This document shows, piece by piece, positions 31,494 through 46,300 of a stretch of DNA of 64,000 nucleotides; positions within the stretch are counted from its first letter, which is position 1, and the number at the start of each line of letters is the position of its first letter. The stretch is from the NCBI GenBank assembly GCA_019843655.1, contig JACDQD010000103.1, forward strand, positions 7,750,001-7,814,000, in the 5' to 3' direction. The stretch comes from Lethocerus indicus (taxonomy: Eukaryota > Arthropoda > Insecta > Hemiptera > Belostomatidae). Both the position numbers and the translations under genes were made by a program. The notes beneath the pieces were generated by a model. That model worked only from the letters and a program-made list of their open reading frames with translations. It was not told the DNA's origin and did not search any database.

Positions 31494-34400
31494 ATGTACC
31501 GTGCCAGAAGTGTAGTGAACAATTTGGTGCCATTTTTGCCAACTGCAGTTGGCCATCAACGATTTGCATCATGGTTAATAGGATCTGGGAGCAAGGCCAC
31601 AAGTTTAATAGAATACAGAAAATACAGTTCATCTGTTGCCACTGAACCTTTTCTAAATGGGTCCTCATCAGTATACGTTGAAGAAATGTACAACTCATGG
31701 CTTGCCGATCCAAAAAGTGTACATGCAGTAAGTATATTATATTTAACAATTGTTAGAATAAATTCAAAACATACTGTAGATAAAGTTATTGATGAATTTG
31801 GCTAGTTCTGTGGACAATTACATGCCTACATGAACATATGTTTATTTAAACGTTTCAAATTGATCAAACATTATGTACCTATGATCATTTATAATTTTGT
31901 CTCATTTTTTCCTTTTTTACTCTCCATCTGTTGAATAATTATAACAAAATGTTTTTCTCTGTTGTATAAGAGAAAAATATTGTAAAATATAATTTTTAGT
32001 GGTGGTTATTATAATAATTTACAGTAATTTATTTTATTGATTTTATTTTATGAATTTATAAGACAGTGTAATTGAGACAATAATATGTATTGAAACATAC
32101 TTATACATTAAATACAGTTGTTTATCCGGAATGATACAAGGTCATTATCAGATCTTGTATTAAATAAGTGTGAATAAATAAAACCACGCTAAATTATGTG
32201 AATTTAGCAAATCATTTTATGAACATGCAAATCATTCTTCCTGTTTTTTAACGCATGACAGTTACACATGATTGTTCAGGAATTGTTTATAAGGATTTGT
32301 TATATATTTTACTGTGTGTAATCATTTGTGACACAGACATTATGTATGTGTAAGTGCATTGTATGTGTGTGTGTGTGTTCAGTTGTTAAAAAAATATAAC
32401 GACAAGTTTTCTATTATCTAATTCATTTGGTAATTATTCTTTAAAAAAATCATTCTTTATCTTTTCCTTTACTTCTGTTTTTGTGTCTTTTTTTCTTTAC
32501 AGTATATATAATTTTGTACAAATGACCCTGTATGTATTTAAAAAAAAATGAGCATTATATTGTTAATTCTGTCTTTTTTTCATTTTAGTCATGGGATGCC
32601 TTTTTCCGAAACAGCACAAGCGGAGCTTTACCTGGACAGGCTTACACATCCCCACCATCACTGGCAGAGCCTCAAAGGAACCATCTACCAATATCAAGTC
32701 TTGCCCCATACCTTGGTGCCCAGATGCCAGCATTGGGTACACAAGTCAATGAAAAAGTCATTGATGACCACCTTGCAGTACAAGCGATCATACGATCATA
32801 TCAGGTGAAATATGAAACGCATTTAAAATAGCAATTTTTTTTTAATATTCCATATTTTTGCATTTATTTTGCTAACAAGACTACACTAATATACACTTTT
32901 GAAAACATTTCTGAATAGTGGCAGAACAATAGTACAAAATTGGTTAAACAAGGTCTGCTGAAAAATAAATGGGTAAAAGTCCTTATCTGTGAATTCCACA
33001 GAAATGATACGTAATTCTTAAAAATATTTCATCAGCTGTACAAGTCGCAGCAGCAATACAAAAGACCATGATTTTCAAGGTCTTCTAGTCATTTACTTTT
33101 TGGATTATTTAAGCGTAATGTCCATGTTGGTGAAAGAAATTCTTCCTAAAAAATATGGCATGAAAATTTATTATATTGAATCAATATATTATTTGATATT
33201 CTTTCGATATTAGAATGAATTATTATTTTTAAAATCGTTACTACAATATTTAATACTTATGTCCATTATATTTTGACCATTGAAAGCACTGAATTTACTT
33301 GATTTTATTAATTGATACTTATCTTCTTCTATAATTAAATTTGGAGGCTTATTAGTGTTATGACTGGTGTAATGCCTTCTGACATTCCAAGGAGACATTA
33401 GGAGTTTGTTCATTTCCCTTCAATGTCATTACACTGTTGGTAAATTATTTGTTTCAGAATTGAAGTGGGGAATTTAATTTGTAGCAGTGGGACAGGTCCT
33501 TTTTAGTGACCTTCAGCCTCTGCTAGTGTAGCAAGGTTATAACACTCTAAATTTAAATGCCTCACTACCTGACCTATTTATCCCTCTCTCACTTCCATTA
33601 TCTCTTCGGTTTGTTTCTCTTCTCAAGTTGTAATAGTTTCATTTTGGCCTTATGAAATTAGAAAGTTTGCCCACGATTACAAGTCATGAGAAATCTGACC
33701 TGAGACTCTCTTACATTGTACACACTATTTTTTGCTGACTCTGACACACCCACTCCACTATCTTGATCAGTCTGTTAATCGTGATATACTCTAAACATTT
33801 CCGATTAAATGTTCGTTAGGAGATTATAAAAAACCCAATTATCTGAACAGTTCATTATCATGATTTATTTGTTCACACAATACAAGATTTTGTCATTTTT
33901 TTCATTGAGAACTGTGGCTCCCCATATTCTTGTTGGTGTTTTTCTTTGTTTGTGATGCACATTGAACTATATTATGCACATGGGCCGATTACTAAATTAA
34001 TTTTGCTTTTTTAAACTGTTTTTAAAGGGTTTGGTTTTGATGGAAATAATTTTATTAAGGTCTATTTCATTTATATTGTGAAATAATGTTTATTTTATAT
34101 TCATAAGAGTTCATTCATTTTGATTAATTATAAATTTGATGTTTATTTATTCGTTTAATATTATTATTTATCTTAATTTATTCATTTCCAGTAATAAGCT
34201 CATGTTAGCTGTTTGAATTGGTATTAGCATGTCCAATTTATTGATAAGAGTTTTGGTTTGTTAAAATATGATGGAACATTTATTTGCATGGATGTGAAAA
34301 GCATGGGTACAAGATTTTAACTAAATATAGTAATGTATTATCAGATCATCAAATCTTCATAGTAAATTAAACTTACTTATCATTTGTTACAACAGTTGTG

Positions 34401-37329
34401 AGGTGGCATAAATCTGAATCCAAAAGTACACATAGACTGTATTGTATTAGCATAGCAATAACATTTGAAGGTCTTCACTGCATCATACATGCTGGTTATA
34501 TTATCCGTTCTACTCATGTTCAAATGAGAATTCCTTAAATGAGAATCTATAAATATATAAATTAATACAATAAACTAACGTTGAATTGAATGCACATTAC
34601 AAATATAACTGAAATTGTTCCCTGTACCAAGTGTAGAATGTTAGTTGCAATCTGAATAATTAATTACTTTTTGACCATAGATAGTGATTGATTTCATATT
34701 TAAGCATGAATTGAGAGAAATGTCAAAAGCTCAGTGATAAATTCATGCCTGTACAGGACAGTATTTGAAATATCTGAATAATATCTGCAAGTGATAATAC
34801 TGAAATTTTAACCTTCTGCAGATATCATATTTGATTCATAATTGTTTAAAAAAATATTTTATGTAGATTAGTAGCTCAATTTGCTACTTTTTTTACATAC
34901 TTAGAACAAAAAATGTTTAATCGTGTAAATTTTAAGATAAAAATATTCATCACTTCATTTTAAATTACAAATTCGGTGCATTAGGCAACATTAGATAATG
35001 CATTGCACTTTGAATACAGGGGAAAAAGCTAACAATTATAATTATTTTATGTTTCTTTGATTGTCTTGCATTATCTTTTTTGAGTTATTGTATATTTGAA
35101 ACAATTTAATGTTTGAATTAAATATAGAGTGTATTGATGTACCGATGTACTGAAGTGTAATAATGTATTGTACAAAGTGTAATTGTTTAGATTTGATGAA
35201 AATGATCTTGCTTTGGTGGCAATGCTTTGACCTTCCCAGCTTTTGATAAGTTTTATTTAATATATTAATTTCCTTATATTTATTAAAATGTACTGATGTA
35301 TCATATTTAAAACCTACATTTTATTTTTGTAATATATATAATATAATGATAAATATTTTAAAATATAATAATCTCTTGCTAATTCGAAATTAGCATATGA
35401 TGTATAATAGAAGATTTATATTAATTTTTTGAGTTAAAATCAGTTCATTTTTGGATCTTAGAGTGGTAAAATTAAAATGAAGAATTGAGTATAACTTTTA
35501 CAAAAAAATAAGAATTGTAGATAATGCACTCTGTTTATTGTCTTATTAGTGCAGTGTACATTTGACATAACTTTGTCGAGTGGGGTGGGTTTGTTTGGTG
35601 TTAGGCTAGGGGCCACTTGGTAGCCGAACTGGACCCCTTGGGCATAACCTACGCAGATTTGCACAGTGCTTTCAAGGACAGGAAAGGAACACCCCATGAA
35701 GTTGTCGTCCGTCAATATATGCTCGGTAAGACCTATCTCCTTTCCTTGAATTACTTTTGTCTTCTCTCATTCCCATTCTCAGAGAACCTCCTTCACATCT
35801 TGAAAATTTAATTCAATTTTGTTCTAATTTACTTAAGATACCTTTTAACTGTGCTCTGTTATATTCGGTATTTGCAGGAATATTCATAACATATTTGCTC
35901 TATTTGATGAAGTTATACTCTGTAATACTAATTGAGATTTAAGAGATGGAAAATGCGTGTGGAAGGTGAACATTTTTTAATTGACTATCATATTAACATT
36001 ACATGGAATATTAACCTTGTTTTAGAAGATACACAATGTATTCTGTATTTATCAGAATATTTTATGTAATTATGTATGTACATCTTGTAAGTTAGATATA
36101 TGAAACATATAATTTGTTTGAATTTAAAGTTTGTTCGAGGGTCTGCAAGGGTTTGGAATATCATCACTCTTGAGATTTTCTGCAACTGTTCACCTATTTG
36201 GTATTGAGCTTAAAAAGTTTAGGCTTCTTCTTATTAAATTTTGAGTATTCTCAATTTATTGGAGATGTTTACTGGTATTGTGACTAGTCTAACATGGTGT
36301 AATGTATAGATAGTGTTAACAGAATGTTACCGACACTGGTAAGAAACTAAAACTAATCTACCTCAAGAACAAATAGGTGAATGGAGACTGATAATTACAA
36401 GAGTCATATTATGATTTGTTTTAATAAATCAGTCAAATTTTAACGTAATTTTTTAAAAGTAGGTATTATTCATCATCAATAGCGTTATTGTATTTCCACT
36501 CTAATGATATTTGTAATAGCTGTGGGTTAAGATTTAATATGTTTTCAATTTCTAAACATAATTATGAATGCTGATTAAATATTAGATTGTGAAGTAAAGC
36601 CACTACACTTTCTGGTTGCTGTCACCAACCCTAAGCAGCAATATCATTAGCGTATAACAGGCCACATCAGCCTAAGTACACTGTACGGTATATTTAAAAA
36701 AATTGGATTGATATTGTTATGATGTTAGAAAGCTTCAAATTAAAATTTTCAATTTCATATTTATTTGGAAAACTGTGGGTGGATAATGAGGTTCTTATGA
36801 GGTCCCAGTATCATCCCAAGAATACCCATTGCTACATTATCTTTGTGAAGAAGAAGTCTGATCTTTGTTACCTGTCGGGTGCCTGTCTGGTTTAATGTTG
36901 CACTTTATACTGTTAATAGTTTTAGTATGTATCGCATGTTTAGGTGTACTTGAATAATTGTTGCTTGACTGTGTTTGCAATTAATTGGATTGCTGATTGC
37001 TAATAACTTGATTTTTAGTATTAATGTTGTTGAATATGTGTGAGCCCTAATGTTCTGAATTGTAAACTAAATGACAAAAGTTACATTTAACCTTCCAGTG
37101 TAAATGAAATATCCTGATCTTACTTACTGAACGTTTATTTGGTTCTGAATAACAGGTCCTTGATGATGTGACTAATTGTTCATTGTTATCTCATTGTGTT
37201 TTAGTTTTCCATTCTCTGCTTTTTTATTATTTTTTAAATAATTTATTTCAAAAGAACTTAACTCTCAAATGTGTCTAGAACAGATATGTGATTCCATTTA
37301 TCAAATACGATAATGTATACATACATGTA

Positions 37330-37387
<58 letters not shown>

Positions 37388-40300
37388 GCATTATATATAC
37401 ATTCATTGATAGTCGTGAAGGTAGAAAATAATTATCTATTTTCCTTGCCCTGTTTAGTATTAATAGTATTAAAAATTCTATTACAGTACATTAATATTAC
37501 TGTAAAAATGAAATAATTAAAAATTGTTTCAATTTTATAAACTTGTGAAATATTGTCTACATGAAAGAATATACCCCTTGTTTACCTGTGTACTAAAAGC
37601 TGTAATATTTGGAGTAATTAACAACTGATGACCATACATAACTGAAAAATCATGTCTCAATCTTTATTAACACTTTATTAAAATTAGTTTACAGTTATTT
37701 GATCTCTTAGGTGTATAAATAGAAACATATTGATGAAGATAATCGCAATATTTGCAGACCTTGCAACTTATGCAAGATAAAAAAATGTACTTTAAATATA
37801 GTTTTAATGGAGATATATTATTTTTTAAATTAATAGTTAAATTCCAGATCATGCTGGCATTTTTAAAACTTGGTTGAAAGAAGGTCTTTAATGGTACTCA
37901 AGTGTGATTTACATTGTTTTGTAAGTAGGCTATTAAGTTGAATTAATTAGAAATGAATTACAATAATAAAAATACACTAGTATTTCTTCAGCAGGTTTGT
38001 ACTGTTGGTTTTTGTTTTTTTTTTAATAATTTTTGTTTACATCGTTGGTGCTGTTACTTGATTAACGAATGTTCTAACCATATTAAGAATAATGCAGTAA
38101 TTTCTCTCATACATAATATTTTGAATTTTTTCAAACATTTTAATATTCAATAAGTAAATGTTTAGATTGCACCAATGTCATCATTACAGTTAGGCAAGCA
38201 CCGTAGCTCTAACTGAATGTTTGCAATAATTCTGGTTTGCTTAGTTATGCCAGTCAATTTGTTGTGTATAAAAATGAATGTGCATAACAATAGTAGGTAT
38301 GTTGGATGTGTGTGTGTATGGTCACAGATACGAGGGCACCACATAGCTAAGTTGGATCCACTGGGAATATCAAGCGCAGATTTAGATGATCGACACCCTC
38401 CAGAGTTGCTGTATAGTCACTATTCATTTGGTAAGATCTTTTAATTCCGTAATTTCTTTTTGCTGTTGTGTGTATACAGTGTTCCACACTGGTGTTGAAC
38501 CATAATGAAATTAAATTATAGATTTTTCACTTTATGAAATTTTACTAGGCTGGAATCATTGTTTTAATTTTTGAAATGTAGGACAGCGTAATAAATTCAT
38601 CAATCTTAAGTTAGGAATAAATTTGTGTGGTTTCATGTTCATTTAAAAATTATAGAAAAAACACTCACTCTTCACAATATAAACAAAAACTGTTAACAGC
38701 ATAGGAGTAGTATTCCATTTTATATTGTGGAAAATTTTCCACAAAGAAAGAAATTTAAAATGCATGAATCTATACATTTGGGCATGTTACTATACTTTAA
38801 TTAATTACATTTTATTGTAGAGTCACTGGTAAATCACTGATTTTGCTAAAAATGATAAAATGTTAAAATCACGCAACCTGGTAACTTTGTACACACAGCA
38901 TATTTAATTTATTTTATTACAACTACAAATTAGAAAGACTCATTATTCTTAATGCTTCATTCAGATCACTCTTTTTTTGTTATTTTATTGTCTCATTATA
39001 TTTTGTTTTTTGTATTAATAACTTGTTACGTTTCCTTCCTATATGTCCTTTAATTTTTTTGTTTTTATTTGTATTGCAAGGAATTTCTTTTCTTTTGGAT
39101 TACGTTCTGTGTGTCCTTAGTTGTTCAGTTATTTTTTTTAGGCAAACGACCGAACAGAACATACTCTCAACAGTTGCAAGCAAAGGTTGGAAGCATGATG
39201 GAAAGTATGTAATTTTCACTTCCCTCGTTATGTTGTATATTAAATAATAAAAATTAATTATGAAAATGGATGAGTCATAACTTTTTCTATATCTATAATT
39301 ATAATAAATACATGGCATTTTAAATATTACAGTAAATGTAAATTGCTTGTTTTTGAGACATGACTCATTCTTTTTCTTTTTGTAGAGAAAATTTTATTTA
39401 TTAGCTTAAAGTGTCTTGCCTCCATGTGTTTGAGTTTGCTTTAGCTTCAGGTTGTGGTTTAAAATTGTTAGTAGTTTTAATTTTGTAGTACTTAACATGT
39501 ATTATATTATATATTATTTATTAACATTGTTTGTTCGTATATTTCGAATGTGAATTCAGACTTCTTCCACTATTACCCATCAGAATCATGTATTTATGCA
39601 AACAATTTAATATTTATATCTAGCGGGCTGTTTGAAAAACAAACACAAAATTGTATTATTGATATATTTTGGAGTTGAGAAACTATTGTCTAATCATCTT
39701 CATTATATACTTGTGAATCATAAAGAAAAAATATTTACATGTGTAAGTGATTTTTGTTGCCACAAAATTGATTTGTGTTATTATATGATGATACTATATT
39801 TTTGTTGAACCTATATTGAAATAGAGGAAGAAGATATGGACCGAACATTTAAGCTGCCTTCCACAACATTCATTGGGGGAAAAGAGAAGTCTTTGACTCT
39901 AAGGGAGATTTTGAGGAGATTAGAAGACAGTTATTGCCGTCATATTGGAGTTGAGTTTATGTTCATCAACTCTTTAGAACAATGCAACTGGATCAGGCAA
40001 AGACTGGAAACACCTGGAGTAATGGAAATGGACAGTAATCAGAAACGCCTAATTTTGGCTAGACTTACCAGAGCGACAGGGTTTGTCAACAGTTTATCTT
40101 ATTTTCACCTTCCTTTCCTCTAGAGTCTACACTGAATCTTTTAGTAGCTACATCCTTGTTTGTTTTTTGACGTTCAGTAACTCTTGTTTTTAATTTGGGT
40201 GCCAGAATTATTCAGAATGTTTTTTATTTCATAACTTATTTCAGTATAAATTTTCAACTTGTTTTAATTCTTATGTTCTAATTGCCTTATTGTATTTTCA

Positions 40301-43300
40301 AATTATTGAACTACTGCCTAAGTAACTTTCTGTAATAATTCCAGCAATTATGAAAATTTGTATTAAAATAAAGTTTAGAAAAATGATCTGTTTGACAAAA
40401 CATTTTGTGTGCTCTTTGAAATTTTAAAAAGCTCTTGCAATAACATGATTTTTTGTTATTTTTTAGTTTTGAAGCATTCTTAGCTCGTAAGTGGTCCAGT
40501 GAGAAGAGATTTGGTCTTGAAGGTGCTGAAATCCTGATCCCGGCAATGAAACAAATAATCGACAAGTCGACTGAGTTAGGTGTGGAATCAATTGTTATGG
40601 GAATGCCTCATCGTGGAAGGCTAAATGTTTTAGCTAATGTTTGCAGAAAACCTCTTGAACAGATATTCACCCAGTTTGCTGCACTTGAAGCTGCTGATGA
40701 TGTATGGAAATTATTTTATAACATTCTTTGTTGTTCTATACTAAACCCTACTGTTTTTTAAGTTGTTTCAAATATTTGAAACTCATGTTATTAAAAAAAG
40801 AGTTGGAAAAGTAAATGAAATTTTGAGTTTCAGCCTACCAGACTCAAACCCAAACCTATGAGTATTGTTATAAAGAAATAATAGTTTGATATTACATAAA
40901 TAATAACTCTCTATCTTACAGTATTTTAAAGAACTATGGTTTAAAGCAGTATGCATTTTAGTTATTTTAATGAGTTATACTGAATTAATAGGATGTATTA
41001 AATTGAATTATTGTTTTTGTAGTAAAAACTCATAATCATAAATATGAGCTCATGTTTGTATATAATTTATGACCTAAAAATTAAGTCTGATTATTCATAT
41101 TACTTCCTTCGGCTTTATCAGTAACATAAAACAGAAATCTTACATTTCAGTTATTAATTTGTTTTCCCTAATGAATTTGTCATTTGACTATATTGAACCT
41201 GAGAAAGACTGTTGGGTTAAATGGTGCATCAACATATTTCTGCTTATGTAACAGATAAAGCCAAAGGAGATGATATGGATAGATTAAAATTAAATTGAAA
41301 TTGAATTTCTCAAATTATATCATTTTTTATTTGTTTTTTAAACCTGTGATTTTTACAGGGTTCTGGAGATGTAAAATATCATTTAGGAACTTATATCGAA
41401 CGATTGAATAGAGTTACCAACAAGAATATTAGGTTAGCTGTAGTAGCAAATCCTTCCCATCTGGAAGCAGTGGACCCAGTTGTTCAGGGCAAGACTCGAG
41501 CTGAACAGTTTTATAGAGGTGACGGAGAAGGTCGTAAAGTTATGTCAATTCTTCTTCATGGAGATGCTGCTTTCTGTGGGCAAGGTGTTGTCTTTGAGAC
41601 TTTCCATTTATCTGACCTGCCTGATTATACTACTCACGGAACTATTCACATTGTGGTGAATAACCAGATCGGTTTCACTACCGACCCCAGGCACTCTCGT
41701 TCCTCTTCTTATTGCACAGGTATAATTTATACTTCCATTTTATGAGAGCACTGGCATTTATGAACCCCTGTGATCAATTCTATCTTGCAATTGATAAAAT
41801 ATCCTCCTATCTGCCACTAAGCTTGAAGGTCCAATTGTTTACATATGATGTTTTATTTATACTATTGTCATATTTCATTTCTTCATCATCATAAGGTTCC
41901 AAACACATTCATGTGTCTCCCCCCTCATAAATGCCTTAAATTTTCATTCGTATAAATTAATTTATTTGAAATCTATTCTTTCAGATGTAGCTCGGGTTGT
42001 GAATGCACCAATTTTCCATGTTAACTCTGATGACCCTGAAGCTGTGATGCATGTTTGCAATATTGCTGCTGAATGGAGGAATACTTTTCACAAAGATGTT
42101 GTCATCGATATTGTAAGTATGATTGAATAAAATATTTAAAATCTGGAGATGTCAATTTGTAAATTTTTCATGATTTCTCCTTTTCTTTGTGTAATTTTCA
42201 ATATCAAATTTTGAAATATAATTTAATTTTTTGAATGGTTTAATTAGGTTTGTTATCGTCGTAATGGGCATAATGAAATAGATGAGCCCATGTTCACTCA
42301 ACCCCTCATGTACCAGATCATTAGGAATACTAAACCTGCTCTAGAAAAATATGCCGATAAGCTCATTTCTGAAGGAGTTGTTACTGACGAAGAAGTTAAG
42401 GTAGAACATTTATGATTAATTTTATGTAGTAGCAAAGTTGGCCATCAGCAATAAATACACTAATGAAATATCTACAAAAATAATTATTTAATTAATATTG
42501 GATTGGTAAATAATTTTATTTTTATACAAAATTGTTTTCTATTTGTCAGGATGTCCGTGACAAATATGACAAGATATGTGAAGAAGCTTATACAAATGCT
42601 AGGAAAGAGACACATATAAAATATAAAGATTGGCTTGATTCACCGTGGTCTGGTTTCTTTGAGGGTAAAGACCCTTTAATGGTATCACCGACTGGTATTA
42701 AAGAAGATACTTTAATTCATATTGGAAAACGTTTCTCATCTCCTCCTCCAAATGCTGCTGAATTTGTCATTCACAGAGGTTTGTTTTATGTTATTAATAC
42801 CTAATTGTCTTGATGTGCTAATTCATTGTATTTAATGGTTTCTATTTGTATATTTATTTTCAATATCACATTTATTGTCTCCATTTAATTTTAAAATCAT
42901 ACCTTCAATTGTTTGTAGAATAAGAATATCAGATAGTAATTTTGAGTATTGTAGGTATTGAGAGGATTTTGAAATCAAGAATGCAGATGGTTGAATCTCG
43001 TACTGCAGATTGGGCATTAGCTGAGGCTATGGCATTTGGATCCTTATTAAAAGAAGGTAAATGCATAATTTATATTAACCAAAATAAAATTAAAATTTAA
43101 TATTTCTTTGTATGAACATTATCTGTTTGAATATAATTTTTATTGCCATTCATTAGAGAAACCCATTGTACTATTATCATTTATCAAAATTTAATTGACA
43201 CATTCCAGTTAATTTTGAGACTTTAAAATATTTAATTTGCAATGAAACACTTCATGGATTACCAGATTTGTAACTTATGGTTGGATTCACTAATCACATT

Positions 43301-46300
43301 GTTTTTTTAGGCATAGCCATACATTTTTGTAAACATTCTATGTTTATTTTGTTTCAAGGTATCCATGTGAGGCTCTCTGGGCAGGACGTAGAAAGAGGCA
43401 CTTTCTCACACAGGCATCACGTTCTCCACCACCAGAATGTTGACAAGGCGACATATAGGCCATTGTGTAATCTCTACCCTGATCAGGCTCCATATACAGT
43501 TTGCAACAGCTCTCTCTCTGAATTTGGTGTATTGGGTACGTTTCAAAACATGTTTAGCTATTTTTAAAATACGAATGAATTATTTGAAATTTAAATTAAA
43601 CTCATTTCTTAAAATATTAATCTGTTTTGAAAACCGAATGAGATACATACAGCTAAGAAAAGTGTACTTTCAGTACATTTGTTCACCTTTTTTTATTTAA
43701 TAGTTATGCCATGAAAGGGTTTGATTGTTGCAATGTCTTTTAAATGACATCCATTGACCAAATTATAAATATAAAAAATATTGACTATCTAATGTGCTCT
43801 CCTGGAACTAACTAACTGGATTTATAGTTATCTTTTATAGATAATATGGAGATTGATACTTTTAAACTCATTAAAAAAAATGCTAAACAAATTTTCCTCA
43901 ATAATTAGGACCTATGATTACAAAAATTATATTTATGGATACATAGCTACATGGAATATGAGCATTTTGTTTTTATTTTATTTAATTGACATGTCTACAT
44001 TTATGATTCGTTGTTTACAGGATTTGAGCTTGGCTTTTCAATGACCAACCCGAATGCACTTGTATGTTGGGAAGCTCAGTTTGGTGATTTCAACAACACA
44101 GCCCAGTGCATCATTGATCAGTTCATTTCATCTGGGCAAGCCAAGTGGGTCCGTCAATCAGGCCTTGTCATGCTTCTACCTCATGGTCTTGAAGGAATGG
44201 TTTGTAATAATTATGATTTATGATGTTTGTCATATAATTCACTGTGATTTCATGTAAAAATTGGTTTGATGGGAATTATGAATTTTAAATCTCCATGATT
44301 ATTGCCATCATGGTACAATACTGTATTATTATTTTTCCCATAATTTTAAAACGAATTTGTACATTTATGACCCAGTGGGATTCGCATTGAGCTGTTGGGA
44401 ATTCAAATGTATTTTTATACTTTTCAGGGTCCTGAACACTCCTCTGCAAGACTTGAGAGGTTCCTTCAAATGTCTTCAGATGACCCTGACTATTTTCCGC
44501 CAGAAAGTGAAGAGTTTGCTATTAGACAGCTTCACGACATTAATTGGATTGTAAGTGATACCAAAACATTGGGTGTCAGTTGTGGAAGTTTTTTAAGTTA
44601 TCAAAAATTTCGTGGGATAAATTGTTCATATTTATACCAGCTAAAAATTGATATATGATCTTAATTCTAGGTTGCCAATTGTTCCACACCAGCCAACTAC
44701 TTCCACATCCTCAGAAGACAGATTGCCTTACCTTTCCGTAAGCCTCTTGTGTTGATGACTCCAAAATCCTTGCTTAGACACCCTGAAGCAAAATCTAGTT
44801 TTGACATGATGACTGAAAACACTCAATTCTTAAGGTTTGAACAAAATTATATTGTATTTTATTCTTGCATATTTAAATACAATGTATATAAGTATATGAC
44901 ACATTCGTAGTATTCATAAAATATGAAAATGTTAACTGCATGATTATCAACACTGGTATAAACAAATCTTGCATAGTATTATTTGCAAGTTGTTTTATTA
45001 CAAATCTTAAATTTGAATATAGAGTGATTTCTGAAGATGGCCCGGCATCTGAGAATTCTGAAAATGTCAAGAAACTTGTTTTCTGCTCTGGAAAAATATT
45101 TTATGATCTGAAGAAAGCTCGTGATGAACGTAAACTCGATAGGGACATAGCTATTTCACGAATTGAACAGGTTAGTTATTATGAATAAATTATATATTAT
45201 ATTTAACAAAATCATTATTTAATCAGATAAGTATATTTTGAGATAGGTAGACAAAAGTATTTAATTAAAAAGTATGCCATTAAAAGTACATGAGAAATAT
45301 TTCTTAAGTGGGTGTCTTTAGTTAGAATTATTACATTCTATTACTTATTTACTTAATTTTACTTGAACCATTAATTTTAAAAATACCAGGTTTTCTGTAC
45401 ATTATATTTTATTGTTTTATTTATGTTATAAAATCATATTTTTTGTTGCTTTAAACATTGTGCATTGAAACATTTGTTCTGTGTTAGATTTCACCGTTCC
45501 CCTATGATCTGGTGAAAGCTGAATGTGCCAAGTATCCCAATGCAACTTTGGTTTGGTCTCAAGAAGAGCATAAAAACCAAGGATCTTGGACCTATGTTCA
45601 ACCACGATTCTACACTGCACTCAATGGAAGCCGGGACCTAAGGTAAGATATGATTGAGTTGATTAAATGAATGGTTTGTTGTTTGGATTAAAGCAGTAAT
45701 GATTATGTTTGAGATATGCTTTTCTTAATGAAAACTGAATGATATCTTTTCATTTCATTCACCCTTGTCTGTAAAATAATTAACAATTCAAAATGTATGA
45801 ATTGAATGTAAACAGAATGAAGCATTATTGATGGTATGTACGATAGTTTTTGTTTCTTTATAGTCTAGTGAATATATTCATTTTATCTTTACTATAAACA
45901 CAAGACTTCTTTCACGCATGAATAATTTGTCATTTGAAAATGAAATATCCCCCAGGCCTATGTAGGACCTTACAGTTCTACATTTTTTCAGTAATGAAAT
46001 ATGCCTGTTTATTTCTTTGTGAACTGGCAAATAGAGTTAATTCCTAGATATGTTCATTTCTATATTATTTCATGTACTTATTCTAATCCGTATACAACAT
46101 TATCGACTATTTTATATGTGTATAAATATTGCTGACAAAAAAATAATTTGCCAACAAATAATTCCTTAACATTTTATTAACTAATATTATTTTTTTCAAT
46201 CTTAGATTATCGTTGCTCTTTTTGAAAAGTGTGGTTCATATCCCTTGTTATCTGAATGATATAAGTTTTTAAAAGTGCAGCTGGAGATGGAATTTTTCTA

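Larger units (their letters stand above)
32805..39824 (+). other. OGDH intronic region around exons 4a and 4b
   Basis: Introns of about 2.8, 2.6 and 1.4 kb flank the alternative exons. They are AT-rich and CpG-poor. A less AT-rich patch at about 33,430-33,830 may be an old repeat, but no ends or coding motifs could be recognised. I looked for a third copy of the RGH-LDPLGI exon and did not see one. Confidence 0.5.
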
